Shown here: positions 50,819 through 59,679 of the stretch, in pieces
How positions within the stretch are numbered: the stretch's first letter is position 1
Layout of the letters: every line of letters starts with the position of its first letter
Assembly: GCA_964546955.1 (NCBI GenBank)
Contig: CAZJLP010000020.1
Coordinates: forward strand, 15,946-79,945
DNA: 64,000 bases
Origin: CAZJLP01 sp964546955
GTDB lineage: Bacteria > Verrucomicrobiota > Verrucomicrobiia > Opitutales > Opitutaceae
Direction: 5' to 3'
The notes under the pieces: generated by a model
Seen by the model: the letters and a program-made list of their open reading frames with translations, nothing else
Database searches by the model: none
What the model was told of the DNA's origin: nothing
Translations under genes and position numbers: made by a program

Positions 50819-51820
50819 CTACTTCGGCGCCTTCTTACCGGTCAGAAGGGCGTTCGGATTGCGTTCGATGAAGTCGGCCAGACGCTGGATGGCGGCCGCG
50901 GCGTCGCCCAGTTGGGTCAGGGTGCGCATCGTTTCTTCGCCAACGCCGCTTTGAGCGTTCACAAAATTCCGCGCGCTGGCTGCGGCCGAGTCGATGGTCT
51001 TCAAAACGTCCTTCGCCTGGGTCAACGCGTCGTTGAGTTTGACGCCCGCGGGGCCCACTTGCGTATCGACGTTGGCCAGCGTGACCGTGAATTGATCAAT
51101 GGCCTTGTTGAGATTGGCAAACGTCTTGGGGATGTCCGGCGAGTTGGCGAGCGCGGCGACGGCCTGACTTGTTTTGGTCAGCTCGGTGCTCAACGCGGCC
51201 AGGTCCAGTGTGTTCAACTGCTTGCGGACATCGACAATCATGCCTCGGACTTCGCGGCTCAAACCGGCGAAGTCCACCCGCTTCAGATCGGAAAGGATCT
51301 CGTTCACGCTCGCGAGCGAGGCCGCGATCGTGGAGGGGACCGCCGGCACCACCACATAGAGCGGATTCTTCGGCTCGGTGGGAGCGGGGTACTCGTCCAC
51401 GTTCATGAAATCCAGCTCCACGAACAGCAAACCTGTCGCGAATCCCAGGAAACCCAACTGAGCGCGCAAACCGCGGTCCACAAATTTCTGCAATTCCTCC
51501 GACGTTTTCACGTCCACGTACTGGCCATGCTGATCGATGATGCGATTGCTTTCGAATTCGCAGATGACCGCGACAAGCGACTGATTCGTCTGCGCGTTGT
51601 AGCGGACGTTCAGTTCGATCACGCGACCGACGCGAACGCCGCGCAGCTTGACCGGCGATCCGCGGTCCAGGCCGTGAATCGACTCGTCAAAATACACCAC
51701 GAAACGCTGTGGCTTGGTGAAAAAATTCACCCCGCCGAAGGATAGCAGGGCGACCACACCGAGCACGACCGCGCCGAGCACAAACAGACCGACGATGGAA
51801 GGACTGACTTTGATCTTCAC
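50819..51820 (-). CDS. MCE-domain protein (MlaD-like lipid-transport subunit)
   Basis: A 333-residue protein with one N-terminal membrane helix (about residues 9-29), an MCE domain (about 36-120; RFVVYFDESIHGLDRGSPVKLRGVRVGRV) and a long coiled region predicted helical (about 160-320). MCE rings form lipid conduits across the periplasm. It follows the ATPase gene and precedes the lipoprotein gene by 26 bp. The long helical tail is nearer to PqiB/YebT-like or Mce1-like tunnels than to the short E. coli MlaD. Confidence 0.92.
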   Translation of the reverse strand: MKIKVSPSIVGLFVLGAVVLGVVALLSFGGVNFFTKPQRFVVYFDESIHGLDRGSPVKLRGVRVGRVIELNVRYNAQTNQSLVAVICEFESNRIIDQHGQYVDVKTSEELQKFVDRGLRAQLGFLGFATGLLFVELDFMNVDEYPAPTEPKNPLYVVVPAVPSTIAASLASVNEILSDLKRVDFAGLSREVRGMIVDVRKQLNTLDLAALSTELTKTSQAVAALANSPDIPKTFANLNKAIDQFTVTLANVDTQVGPAGVKLNDALTQAKDVLKTIDSAAASARNFVNAQSGVGEETMRTLTQLGDAAAAIQRLADFIERNPNALLTGKKAPK

Positions 51821-51878
51821 AGGTTTAGGCTCCGCACAGGTTAAATGGGTCGCAGTCGGTTACAGACGGAACAGAAAG

Positions 51879-52667
51879 TCAGGTGATGGGCAATCCTTCG
51901 CGCCGTCGCAAAAACTCGGTGACGCGCGGGTCCGGGCTCGACTTGGCGAGCTCGCGCGGGGGACCTTCCGCGATGATACCCCTGGCTTCTCGGTCCAGCA
52001 TGATCACCCGATCCGCGATCCCGAAGATACTGTCGAGCTCGTGGGAGACGATGACCATCGTCGTCCCCAGCGTGGCGCGAATTTGGAGCACGAGGTCGTC
52101 GAGCTTGCGGGACGTGACCGGATCCAATCCGGCCGAGGGCTCGTCGAAAAATACGATCGCTGGGTCGAGGGCCAGGGCCCGCGCCAGCCCCGCCCGCTTC
52201 TTCATGCCGCCGCTGATTTCAGAGGGATAGTAGTCCTCGTATCCCCGCAATCCCACCTGCGCCAATTTGAGCGCCACCACTTCCTCGCGCTCGCGGCGTG
52301 TGAGCTTGGTGTACTCTTCCAGAGGAAGGGAGACATTTTCCTTTAGGGTGAGCGAACTCCAAAGCGCCGCACTTTGATAGAGCACCCCGAAACGTTTCAG
52401 GAGCGCCTGTCGACGGGCAACGTCACCCTGGAAAAATGCCTCTCCAAAGTACCGCACGTCGCCCGCCATCGGCCGATAGAGACCGATCAAATGCTTCAAC
52501 AGCGTGCTCTTGCCGCAGCCGCTGCCTCCGATGACAAAAAACAGCTCACCGCGCTTCACCGAAAACGACACGTCGTCGAGGATCGCCTTTCCGTCATAGC
52601 CGCACTTGAAGCCGTCCACGGCGATGGCGGGGGCTTCGACCGACGGTGGAACGGGCGGAGTGGTCAT
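51879..52667 (-). CDS. ABC transporter ATP-binding protein (MlaF-like)
   Basis: A 262-residue ATPase; ATG 52667 (MTTPPVPPSVEAP) is preferred over an upstream start that overlaps the permease stop. Walker A GGSGCGKST at residues 47-55, Q-loop, signature SGGMKKRAGLARALA, Walker B AIVFFDEPSAGLDP, H-loop VSHELDS. The sequence around GGMKKR is typical of MlaF/Ttg2A lipid transporters. Start lies 7 bp downstream of the permease stop. Confidence 0.93.
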   Translation of the reverse strand: MTTPPVPPSVEAPAIAVDGFKCGYDGKAILDDVSFSVKRGELFFVIGGSGCGKSTLLKHLIGLYRPMAGDVRYFGEAFFQGDVARRQALLKRFGVLYQSAALWSSLTLKENVSLPLEEYTKLTRREREEVVALKLAQVGLRGYEDYYPSEISGGMKKRAGLARALALDPAIVFFDEPSAGLDPVTSRKLDDLVLQIRATLGTTMVIVSHELDSIFGIADRVIMLDREARGIIAEGPPRELAKSSPDPRVTEFLRRREGLPIT

Positions 52668-52674
52668 GGTTTGG

Positions 52675-53808
52675 TCACAATCCAAGGTAGTTGAACACCA
52701 CGGCGTAAACGGAATCCGCGACAATGATCAGCAAGATCGCGGTGACCACGGCTGAAGTGGCGGCCTGTCCCACGCCGGCGGCGCTGCGCTCGCTCTGCAG
52801 GCCTCGCAGACAGCCCGCGAGACCGACCACGATACCGAAGGTGATCGCCTTGATCATGCCCGAGAGCAGGTCGGACATGTCCACCGCGGTCAGCATTTCG
52901 ATCCAATAACCCGAGGGAGGGATTTGCAGGACCGTCGCGGCAACCATGAGCCCGCCGACGATTCCCATCGCATTGGAGTAAAGCACGAGCAACGGCATCA
53001 TCAAGCCGAGGGCGACCATGCGAGGCATCACCAGGAAATCCACCGGCCGGATACCAAATGTCACCAAGGCATCCACCTCTTCGTTCGTCTTCATGTTCGC
53101 GAGCGTGGCTGCGAACGCCGCGCCCGTCCGTCCGGCCAGAACGATGGCCGTCATAACCGGCCCCATTTCCCGGACCATGACCAATCCGACAAAGTCAGCC
53201 ACGTAGATATCCGCGCCGAACTGTCGCAAGAGGACCGCGGCGACGTAGGCCATCGTCAGACCGACCAGCAAGCTGATCAGCCCCACGATCGGCAGCGCCA
53301 TCGCGCCGCATTTTTCCATTTCCTCTAGACAATCCGCCCACCGAAACTTTCGGGGACGGCGAAGCAGGTACAATGTGCTGAGGGTGACCTCGCCGACGAA
53401 ATTCGACAGTTCCAGGAACTTCTTCCACACGTCGCCGCCCGCATAACCCACCATCGCGAGAAAACCAACGGGCCGGCCGGCCGGAGGAGGGGCTTCCTTG
53501 GTCTGGGCCGCGGCGTATTGATTCAGCAGCGTCGCGATTTCCTGCGGCAACGCGTCCACTTCGAACTGCACATCGTTGGCTCGGCACCAGGCCTGGACGG
53601 TCGAAATAAAGACAATCAGGGAACTGTCCCACGACTCGAGCTCGACGAACACAAGTCTCACGCGGGCCGGCCGTTTGCCTGAATGGAGCCGCGACCAGGC
53701 CGGCCGCGGATCGGTCATGCGCCACCGCCCCCCGAGCTCCACCACGAATACATCGCCATCGGCACGTGCTTGTGCGTGAGCGCGAAGGGCATCGGATGCG
53801 GCAGGCAT
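52675..53808 (-). CDS. MlaE-family permease with N-terminal STAS-like domain
   Basis: A 377-residue permease starting at 53808 (MPAASDALRAHA). Residues 1-110 form a STAS-like domain (FVVELGGRWRMTDPRPAW, VRLVFVELESWDSSLIVFI) fused to the five-helix MlaE domain (about 125-375; LVGLTMAYVAAVLLRQFGADIYVADFVGLVMVREMGPVMTAIVLAGRTGAAFAA). In E. coli the STAS subunit MlaB is separate; the fusion occurs in many Gram-negative lineages. First gene of the lipid-transport operon and divergent from the HAD gene. Confidence 0.92.
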   Translation of the reverse strand: MPAASDALRAHAQARADGDVFVVELGGRWRMTDPRPAWSRLHSGKRPARVRLVFVELESWDSSLIVFISTVQAWCRANDVQFEVDALPQEIATLLNQYAAAQTKEAPPPAGRPVGFLAMVGYAGGDVWKKFLELSNFVGEVTLSTLYLLRRPRKFRWADCLEEMEKCGAMALPIVGLISLLVGLTMAYVAAVLLRQFGADIYVADFVGLVMVREMGPVMTAIVLAGRTGAAFAATLANMKTNEEVDALVTFGIRPVDFLVMPRMVALGLMMPLLVLYSNAMGIVGGLMVAATVLQIPPSGYWIEMLTAVDMSDLLSGMIKAITFGIVVGLAGCLRGLQSERSAAGVGQAATSAVVTAILLIIVADSVYAVVFNYLGL

Positions 53809-53892
53809 TGGTGTGGTTGTAGCGGGATGGAGGAAAAGCAAAACCTCAAAATTATCGTGCGTAGTAATACCTGTATCCGCCAAGTTAGTGCC

Positions 53893-54570
53893 GTGCTTCG
53901 CTTTTCAACCGCACTTTTCGACCTGGATGGCACCTTGATCGACCACTTTTCGGCCATTCACCGGTCGCATGCGCATACGTTCAAAGAGCTGGGTCTCCCG
54001 GCTCCGACCATGGATCAAGTCCGCCGCGCCGTCGGCGGCGGACTGGAAGTAGCGATCCAACGGCTTCTCGGAACCACCCACCTCCACTTGTTCGAACGCG
54101 CACTTCCCACGTACCGCGAGTTCTGGGCGAAAAACATGCTTCACGGCGTGGCGCTCCTGCCGGGGGCGGGCGAACTGCTCGCCGCCCTCAAAGCGGACGG
54201 GTGTCAGTGTGCGGTGTTCACCAACAAGCATGGTCCCTCGGCTCGGACCTTGATGGATCATCTCGGTGTCTCCCCGCTTTTGGACGGCGTTTTCGGCGCG
54301 CTGGACACACCGTGGCTCAAGCCGGAGCGCGAATTTACCGAGCACGCTCTGAAAACACTGGGCGCCGACGCGCTTTCGACCTGCCTGGTCGGCGATTCCC
54401 CGTACGACGTGGAGGCGGCCCGAAATGCGAAGATCAAAGCGGCCTGCGTCACCACGGGAACACATGGACAGGAAGAGCTGCGTCTCGCGGGAGCGGCCTG
54501 GGTGCTCCCGGATCTGTGGTCGGTCGGACGTGAGGTGTTTGGTTTGGCCCTGCGGGAGACGGAAAGCTGA
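53893..54570 (+). CDS. HAD-superfamily phosphatase (phosphoglycolate phosphatase-like)
   Basis: A 225-residue hydrolase. Starting at GTG 53893 gives MLRFSTALFDLDGTLID with D10/D12 as nucleophile and acid; ATG 53827 is an alternative that would leave only 18 bp to the divergent permease start. Helical cap (about 18-85), motif II FTNKH, motif III Lys in LKPEREF, motif IV LVGDSPYDVEAA. Subfamily IA, similar to phosphoglycolate phosphatase (Gph) and PpaX; the exact substrate is not determined. Confidence 0.85.
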   Translation: MLRFSTALFDLDGTLIDHFSAIHRSHAHTFKELGLPAPTMDQVRRAVGGGLEVAIQRLLGTTHLHLFERALPTYREFWAKNMLHGVALLPGAGELLAALKADGCQCAVFTNKHGPSARTLMDHLGVSPLLDGVFGALDTPWLKPEREFTEHALKTLGADALSTCLVGDSPYDVEAARNAKIKAACVTTGTHGQEELRLAGAAWVLPDLWSVGREVFGLALRETES

Positions 54571-54644
54571 AGGCCAGAGGCCAGAAGTCAGAAGGTAGAG
54601 GCCGGAAAGCGTCTGCGTGTATTTGCTCTCAGTCTCTGAAAAGC

Positions 54645-54785
54645 GGTAGGGCGAGGCCTCTGGCCGAGCTGTCGAAGGAGGCACAGTACAGCGCAGGCTG
54701 TGATCACGCCGACAGGCGCTGCGGTGATCCCTTGCATTCACCCATCGCCCGTACGCGACGGCTCCGCCGGAGGCCGCGCCCTACC
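54645..54785. repeat. GGTAGGG inverted-repeat element, copy 3
   Basis: Arms at 54645-54674 (GGTAGGGCGAGGCCTCTGGC...) and 54756-54785 (...GGAGGCCGCGCCCTACC) enclose about 80 bp. The left flank CTCTGAAAAGCGG is like the flank of copy 1 (CTCTGAAAAACGG). Further left, words of the type CCAGAGGCCAGAAGTCAGAAGG (54575-54600) resemble those near 34965. No gene in 54571-54793. Confidence 0.8.
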
Positions 54786-54793
54786 CTTGCGGT

Positions 54794-55273
54794 CTAGTGC
54801 CTCGGCGACTCCAGGGCGCGTTTGACTTCGACCCCGAGCGCGCTGAGGGAGACCCAAATGTCGCTGATGAATGCGGCGAGTGACGCCAGCAGCATGGCCA
54901 CGCTCGTGCCGAAGAGCGCGAGGATCACCCACGCAAGCGTGCGTTCGAAAAGCGCGCTCACGAAGATGACCACGATGAGCAGGCCTGAAAAAAACATGCT
55001 GGTCGTCGCCATCGTCAGCGAGAAGCGCATCATTTTCGCACGGCGAAACATGATGTGAAGCTGCTGCTCGGTGTAATTGCGGTCCGGGCCGGAGGCTTGC
55101 CGCATCAATCCCGCCAGGTTGCGCGTGCGATCCACGATACGCCCCATCCGGTTCGTCATCGAGATGACCAAGGCGCCGATGCCCGAAATCAAAATGACCG
55201 GCGTGATCGCCAGTTGAATGATCGGCAGGATCGCTTCGGCCTGGGCAGGGGCTGCGGGAATGGGGACGGGCAT
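54794..55273 (-). CDS. DUF2721 family membrane protein
   Basis: A 159-residue membrane protein with three hydrophobic segments: LPIIQLAITPVILISGIGALV (about 16-36), SLTMATTSMFFSGLLIVVIF (about 84-105) and WVILALFGTSVAMLLASLAAFI (about 115-135). The motif MTNRMGRIVDRTRNL after the first helix is the DUF2721 signature. Function unknown. Followed on its right by a word-type inverted repeat. Confidence 0.85.
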   Translation of the reverse strand: MPVPIPAAPAQAEAILPIIQLAITPVILISGIGALVISMTNRMGRIVDRTRNLAGLMRQASGPDRNYTEQQLHIMFRRAKMMRFSLTMATTSMFFSGLLIVVIFVSALFERTLAWVILALFGTSVAMLLASLAAFISDIWVSLSALGVEVKRALESPRH

Positions 55274-55286
55274 GGCGCGGTGCGTT

Positions 55287-55429
55287 GAGTTCGGAGTTTC
55301 TAGTTTCTAGTTTGGAGTTGGGCTCCCGTACCTTGAAAACATCGATGCAATCACTGCCTCCCTGGGATTGGCCCTGGCCCGACGGATCGGCAACTCCAAA
55401 CTCTGAAGTCCAAATTAGAAACTGAATTC
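55287..55429. repeat. Inverted repeat of AACTCCAAACTC words
   Basis: Arms GAGTTTCTAGTTTCTAGTTT... (55287-55320) and CAACTCCAAACTCTGAAGTC... (55391-55429) pair imperfectly across 70 bp; inner words CCTGGGATTGGCCCTGG form a small hairpin. It lies in the divergent gap between the DUF2721 gene and the helicase gene. Confidence 0.7.
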
Positions 55430-55477
55430 AGCGCGGCTGAATTCCTCCATCGACAAGCCGCCGCGAGCCTCAAGCAT

Positions 55478-57760
55478 TTGCCCGTGGCCCTGCCCGCTTC
55501 CAACTCCGCCGCCGTCGCCCTGACCGGGGTGCTCGAGCGCATTCTTTTCCTCAACGAGGAGAACCACTACACGATCGCGGAGTTTCGGGCGGAGGAAGGC
55601 GACAAAAAGGTGACCATCGTGGGGCCGCTTCCCGGGGCGCAGTGCGGGGAGACCCTTCACTTGCTCGGTCAATGGACGAAACACGCGCAGCACGGCGAAC
55701 AGTTCAAGGTCGACAGTTTCAAAGCCGAGTTGCCCTCGAGCGTGTATGGCATCCGGAAATACCTGGGAAGCGGATTGGTCGAGGGCATCGGCAAGGTCTA
55801 TGCGAACAAGATCGTGGACGCTTTCGGGACCGACACGTTTCGAATCCTGAGCGAGGAGTCCGGACGGCTCCGTACCGTCCCAGGCATCGGAAAAGTAAGG
55901 GCGTCGGCGATCAAGAAGGCTTGGGACGACCAACGGGCGCTGCGAGAGATCCACATTTTTCTTCAGACCTACGGCGTCACAACCTCCCAGTGCGTGAAAC
56001 TCGTCCACAAATATGGCAACGAGGCGAAGCAGGTCCTCCTGCGGGAGCCTTACCGCGTCGCGCGCGAGATCGACGGCATCGGCTTTAAAACGGCGGACCG
56101 CATCGCGATCAACCTAGGCTACGCCAACGATGCTCCGCCGCGTCTCGACGCCGGTCTGCTCTACTCAATGGAGACGCTGCAGGAGGAAGGGCACACCGCG
56201 ATCCGGGAAGCGGACTTGCGAGACTACGCGACTCAGCTGCTCGAAACCAACGCTGACCGCGTGGAGACCCGAATTCAAGCGCTGATCGAAACCCACCACC
56301 TCGTCCGGCAGGAGGGTCCCGAGGTCGGTTCGCAAGACGCAAAATCTACAGCCGGAGCCGCGCTGCCCGGCAGCGCCCCCCTCCAACTTCCGGCCAACGA
56401 TCGCGCGGAACAGCGGATCGCCGGCGTGCTGTTGCGGCTCGGGCGGGCCCCTAGCTGCCTTCCGCCGATCAAGATCGATGCGGCGGTGCAATGGGCGGAG
56501 CAAAAAGCCGGTTTCGCCTTCGCCGAACAGCAGCGAGCCGCCGTGCGCAATGCGCTGGCCAATAAATTGTCGATCCTTACCGGCGGCCCAGGCACGGGCA
56601 AAACTACGTGTCTTCGCGCGCTAGTCGAAATCTTGAAAGCGAAAAAAGTGCGGGTTCACCTTGCCGCCCCCACGGGCCGCGCCGCACAGCGCCTCGCCGA
56701 AACAACCGGCGGTTACGCGTCGACCATCCACCGCCTGCTCCGCTACGACGCCACGAAGGGAGGCTTCACCGCAAACGAGGGTCATCCTCTCGCTACCGAT
56801 TTCCTCGTGGTGGACGAAGCGTCCATGCTCGACACACGGCTCGCCGCGGCGCTCATGCAGGCCGTCCCGAGCCGCGCGCACCTGCTGTTGGTCGGAGACA
56901 CGGACCAGCTCCCTTCGGTCGGCGCGGGAAATGTGTTGAAGGATCTGATCGCCACCAAACAGGTTCCGGTCACACGTTTGAATGTCATCTACCGGCAGCA
57001 AGGCCAGAGCCAGATCGTGACCACCGCCCACGCGATCAACTCAGGCGATCCTTCCCTTCCGCCCGTCGCCAACGATATCGCGGCCCTCCAGACCTTCAGC
57101 GATTTGACTTTTATTCCGGCCAACTCCGCGGACGACTGTCTGGCCAAGGTCATCGCCTTGTGCACCGAGTTTATTCCGCGGCATTTCGCGTGGTTCAATC
57201 CCGTGCGAGACGTCCAAATCCTCGCCCCGATGCACAAAGGCATCGCCGGAGTGGGAAATCTCAATGCCCAACTGCAAGCGGCGCTCAATCCGCACGCCAA
57301 AGGGCTGCGCGGGCCGGGCGGCGAATACCGCGTGGGCGACAAAGTGATCCAGCTGCGCAACAACTACGACAAGAACCTCTTCAACGGCGATATCGGCACG
57401 GTCAAATCCGTGGATCTCGACGCTGGCACCTTGGCGGCCGATTTCGACGGCGACGTCCATTCTTTCGAACGCGGCGAATTAAGCGAACTCGCGCTCGCGT
57501 ACGCCATCAGCATTCACAAATCGCAGGGCAGCGAATATCCGGTCGTTGTCGTTCCTCTGCTGAAAGCGCATTTCATGATGCTGCAGCGCAATTTGCTCTA
57601 CACGGCCATCACCCGGGGAAAGAAAAAAGTCTTCCTGGTCGGCGAACCGGCCGCTTACGGGATGGCGGTTCGAAACAGCGAAGCGAAAACGCGGTCGACT
57701 CACTTGCGGGAGAAGATTGCCCTGGTAATGGGCTCAAGGACCGAGGACGCCGCTCCCTAA
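55478..57760 (+). CDS. recD2: RecD2-type ATP-dependent DNA helicase
   Basis: A 760-residue 5'-3' SF1B helicase of the RecD2/YrrC type. Start is TTG 55478 or GTG 55484. An N-terminal OB-like region (about 13-95) precedes three helix-hairpin-helix elements (GSGLVEGIGKVYA, VPGIGKVRASAIKKA, IDGIGFKTADRIAIN; about 90-215). Helicase core: Walker A GGPGTGKTT (about 368), VVDEASMLD, GDTDQLPSVGAGN, and C-terminal LAYAISIHKSQGSEYPVVVVP and LLYTAITRGKKKVFLVG. It differs from RecBCD RecD by the N-terminal HhH part and by having no recB or recC nearby. Role: DNA repair and replication-fork maintenance. Confidence 0.93.
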   Translation: MPVALPASNSAAVALTGVLERILFLNEENHYTIAEFRAEEGDKKVTIVGPLPGAQCGETLHLLGQWTKHAQHGEQFKVDSFKAELPSSVYGIRKYLGSGLVEGIGKVYANKIVDAFGTDTFRILSEESGRLRTVPGIGKVRASAIKKAWDDQRALREIHIFLQTYGVTTSQCVKLVHKYGNEAKQVLLREPYRVAREIDGIGFKTADRIAINLGYANDAPPRLDAGLLYSMETLQEEGHTAIREADLRDYATQLLETNADRVETRIQALIETHHLVRQEGPEVGSQDAKSTAGAALPGSAPLQLPANDRAEQRIAGVLLRLGRAPSCLPPIKIDAAVQWAEQKAGFAFAEQQRAAVRNALANKLSILTGGPGTGKTTCLRALVEILKAKKVRVHLAAPTGRAAQRLAETTGGYASTIHRLLRYDATKGGFTANEGHPLATDFLVVDEASMLDTRLAAALMQAVPSRAHLLLVGDTDQLPSVGAGNVLKDLIATKQVPVTRLNVIYRQQGQSQIVTTAHAINSGDPSLPPVANDIAALQTFSDLTFIPANSADDCLAKVIALCTEFIPRHFAWFNPVRDVQILAPMHKGIAGVGNLNAQLQAALNPHAKGLRGPGGEYRVGDKVIQLRNNYDKNLFNGDIGTVKSVDLDAGTLAADFDGDVHSFERGELSELALAYAISIHKSQGSEYPVVVVPLLKAHFMMLQRNLLYTAITRGKKKVFLVGEPAAYGMAVRNSEAKTRSTHLREKIALVMGSRTEDAAP

Positions 57761-57833
57761 TGGCGCCCAGGCTGGCTCCGCTCGCCCGAAAAAACCGCTC
57801 GCAGACCCGCCGACGCACGGTTTTGACTAGGCT

Positions 57834-58271
57834 GTGCTCCTTCGCTGCTCGGCCCTTCTTTTCTGTCTCCTGGCCTTCACTGCCTGCAGTTCCGTCACGA
57901 CCCGCGTGGACCCCGGCCGGGATGTCCCCTCTTACCGGCGCTATTTCGTGAAGAGCAATCTCAACGACAATCACGCCCTCGACGAAAAGATTGCGGCCGC
58001 GCTGAGGGCTCGTGGCGTGGAAGCGGGCACGGGGCCGGAAACGATGATGCCGCCGACGACCCAGGTGATGGTGACCTACTACGATCAGTGGTCATGGGAT
58101 TTTAAGGGCCACCTCACCAGCCTGACGCTCCGGCTGCAGGACGCGAAATCCCAAGCGCCGATCGGATTTTCCGAGTACGTCGGGCCGGCGTCGATGACGT
58201 CGACGCCGACCGAGGTGATTGAGCGGCTGGTCCGGGAGTTGTTGAAAGAGCCGAAGAAGAAGTCGGGCTGA
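57834..58271 (+). CDS. DUF4136-like lipoprotein
   Basis: A 145-residue lipoprotein starting at GTG 57834 with lipobox AFTAC and Cys18. The domain (VTTRVDPGRDVPSYRRYFV, DEKIAAALRARGVEAGTGPETMMPPTTQVMVTYYDQWSWD) follows the DUF4136 pattern of small periplasmic or outer-membrane lipoproteins, with a short basic tail. Function unknown. Its stop codon lies within the left outer arm of the next repeat island. Confidence 0.78.
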   Translation: MLLRCSALLFCLLAFTACSSVTTRVDPGRDVPSYRRYFVKSNLNDNHALDEKIAAALRARGVEAGTGPETMMPPTTQVMVTYYDQWSWDFKGHLTSLTLRLQDAKSQAPIGFSEYVGPASMTSTPTEVIERLVRELLKEPKKKSG

Positions 58272-58494
58272 GAGCCTAGCGCTGAGAACTGAGTCCCCCC
58301 TGTAACAGGTGGCTCTGGTTCAGCCGGCGTTTGGTTTGTCATCCTCGAGCGCAGCGAAGGATCCGCTTAGCCGCCGTCGGCCCCATCAAATTGAATCCTT
58401 CGCTGCGCCCGAGGATGACAAGCCGGAACGGGTTTCTGCCGACGGCGCGTTAAGGATAACGCGCCCTGCCTCGGACCCTCAGCTCTCAGCTAGG
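58267..58494. repeat. Nested island with full GTCATCC hairpin and GGCGCGTTA hairpin
   Basis: Outer arms GCTGAGAGCCTAGCGCTGAG... (58267-58296) and GGACCCTCAGCTCTCAGCTA (58473-58494). Inside is a long hairpin, 58336-58364 (TTGTCATCCTCGAGCGCAGC...) with 58393-58421 (...GCGCCCGAGGATGACAA), and then the 22-bp palindrome 58444-58465, identical to 44450-44471. Three families stacked in 230 bp between two convergent genes. Confidence 0.85.
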
Positions 58495-58498
58495 TCCC

Positions 58499-59578
58499 TC
58501 ACACGTCTTCCGCCGTCGGCGCCTTCTTTGACTTCGCGGGGCCGACCGTGTCGGCGGCGTAGGCGCCGCGCCGGCCCATGGGCTTGGGTTTTCCTTCCGT
58601 GGTGTCCTTAACGGTTTGCCGCTCCATTTCGGAATTGAATTCGGCACCGATCAAAACCACGTACGCCGTGATGAAAAGCCAAAGGAGAAAAACCACTACG
58701 GCGCCCAGCGACCCGTAGGTCGTGTCATAGCCCCCGAATTGCGTGACGGAGAGGGAAAACAGCGCGGAACCGGCCACCCATAGCAGCGTCCCGACGGCCG
58801 CGCCCCAGCTCACCCAGCGCCACTGCGGCTGGTGGCGACACGGGCCGAATCGATAGACCACGGCGAGCGCGAACATGAAGAGGCCCATAATGACAGGCCA
58901 GCGGAGCCAGCCGATGGCCGTTTGGGCTGTCGGGCTGAGCTGCAGAAACTCCATCGCCTTCGGCAGCACCGCTACGAGTGTTATGTTCGCGATAACTCCG
59001 ACGATGGCCGCAAGGGTGAGCGCGAGCGCACTCAGGTTGAGCTTAATGAAGCTCCGCTTTTCCTGCTCGTCGTAAGCAACGTTGAGCCCGGTGATCAGCG
59101 CCTTCGTCGCGCTTGCACTGCTGTAGAGAGCGATCAACAGACCCACGACAGCGCTCCATCCCGCCGCCTTGTCGTCGGAAGCGATGCGTTTCACCTGTTC
59201 TTCCAGCAGGGGCATCACCTGGCTCGGAACGACCCGCGCCAGCAAGTTGAGATGTTCGGAAATCGTGCTCGCGTCCGCAATGAGCGCATAGAGTCCGATG
59301 GTGGCCGCGAGCGAGGGGACGACCGCAACAAAACCGTAAAACGCCACGCCCGCCGCGACGATGGACAAATTGTCCTCCTCCAACTGGGCCTTGGTTCGCC
59401 AAAGAATGTCCTTCCATCCTTTGCTGGGAAATTGCGTCGGTTTTTCCGCGTGGCGGCCGCGCTCCGGCTCCTGCTTTGCTTTTCCCGGGCTGACGTCCTG
59501 CCGGGCGCGCGCGCCTTCAGGATCGTCCTTCACCGGCTTGTCGCTCGTCGGTGACTTTACTGAGTTGGATTTGCTCAT
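58499..59578 (-). CDS. YihY/BrkB-family inner-membrane protein
   Basis: A 359-residue protein with a charged N-terminal 55 residues and six transmembrane helices. Family motifs: LSIVAAGVAFYGFVAVVPSLAATIGLYALI, ASATKALITGLNVAYDEQEKRSFIKL, YRFGPCRHQPQWRWVSWGAAVGTLLWVAGSALFSLSV and GGYDTTYGSLGAVVVFLLWLFITAYVVLIGAEFN. Members are poorly understood; the old RNase BN label is not supported for the family. It lies downstream of the envelope operon genes with a 100-bp gap and may be co-transcribed with them. Confidence 0.92.
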   Translation of the reverse strand: MSKSNSVKSPTSDKPVKDDPEGARARQDVSPGKAKQEPERGRHAEKPTQFPSKGWKDILWRTKAQLEEDNLSIVAAGVAFYGFVAVVPSLAATIGLYALIADASTISEHLNLLARVVPSQVMPLLEEQVKRIASDDKAAGWSAVVGLLIALYSSASATKALITGLNVAYDEQEKRSFIKLNLSALALTLAAIVGVIANITLVAVLPKAMEFLQLSPTAQTAIGWLRWPVIMGLFMFALAVVYRFGPCRHQPQWRWVSWGAAVGTLLWVAGSALFSLSVTQFGGYDTTYGSLGAVVVFLLWLFITAYVVLIGAEFNSEMERQTVKDTTEGKPKPMGRRGAYAADTVGPAKSKKAPTAEDV

Positions 59579-59679
59579 AGGGAGAGAGGGATCGGGGGGA
59601 CGGACTGGAAATCCGTCGCCGCCCTCTGGTCCGGCCGATCGCGAGATGGCGCGCGATTCGGCCGGAGCCGCACGCCGGC

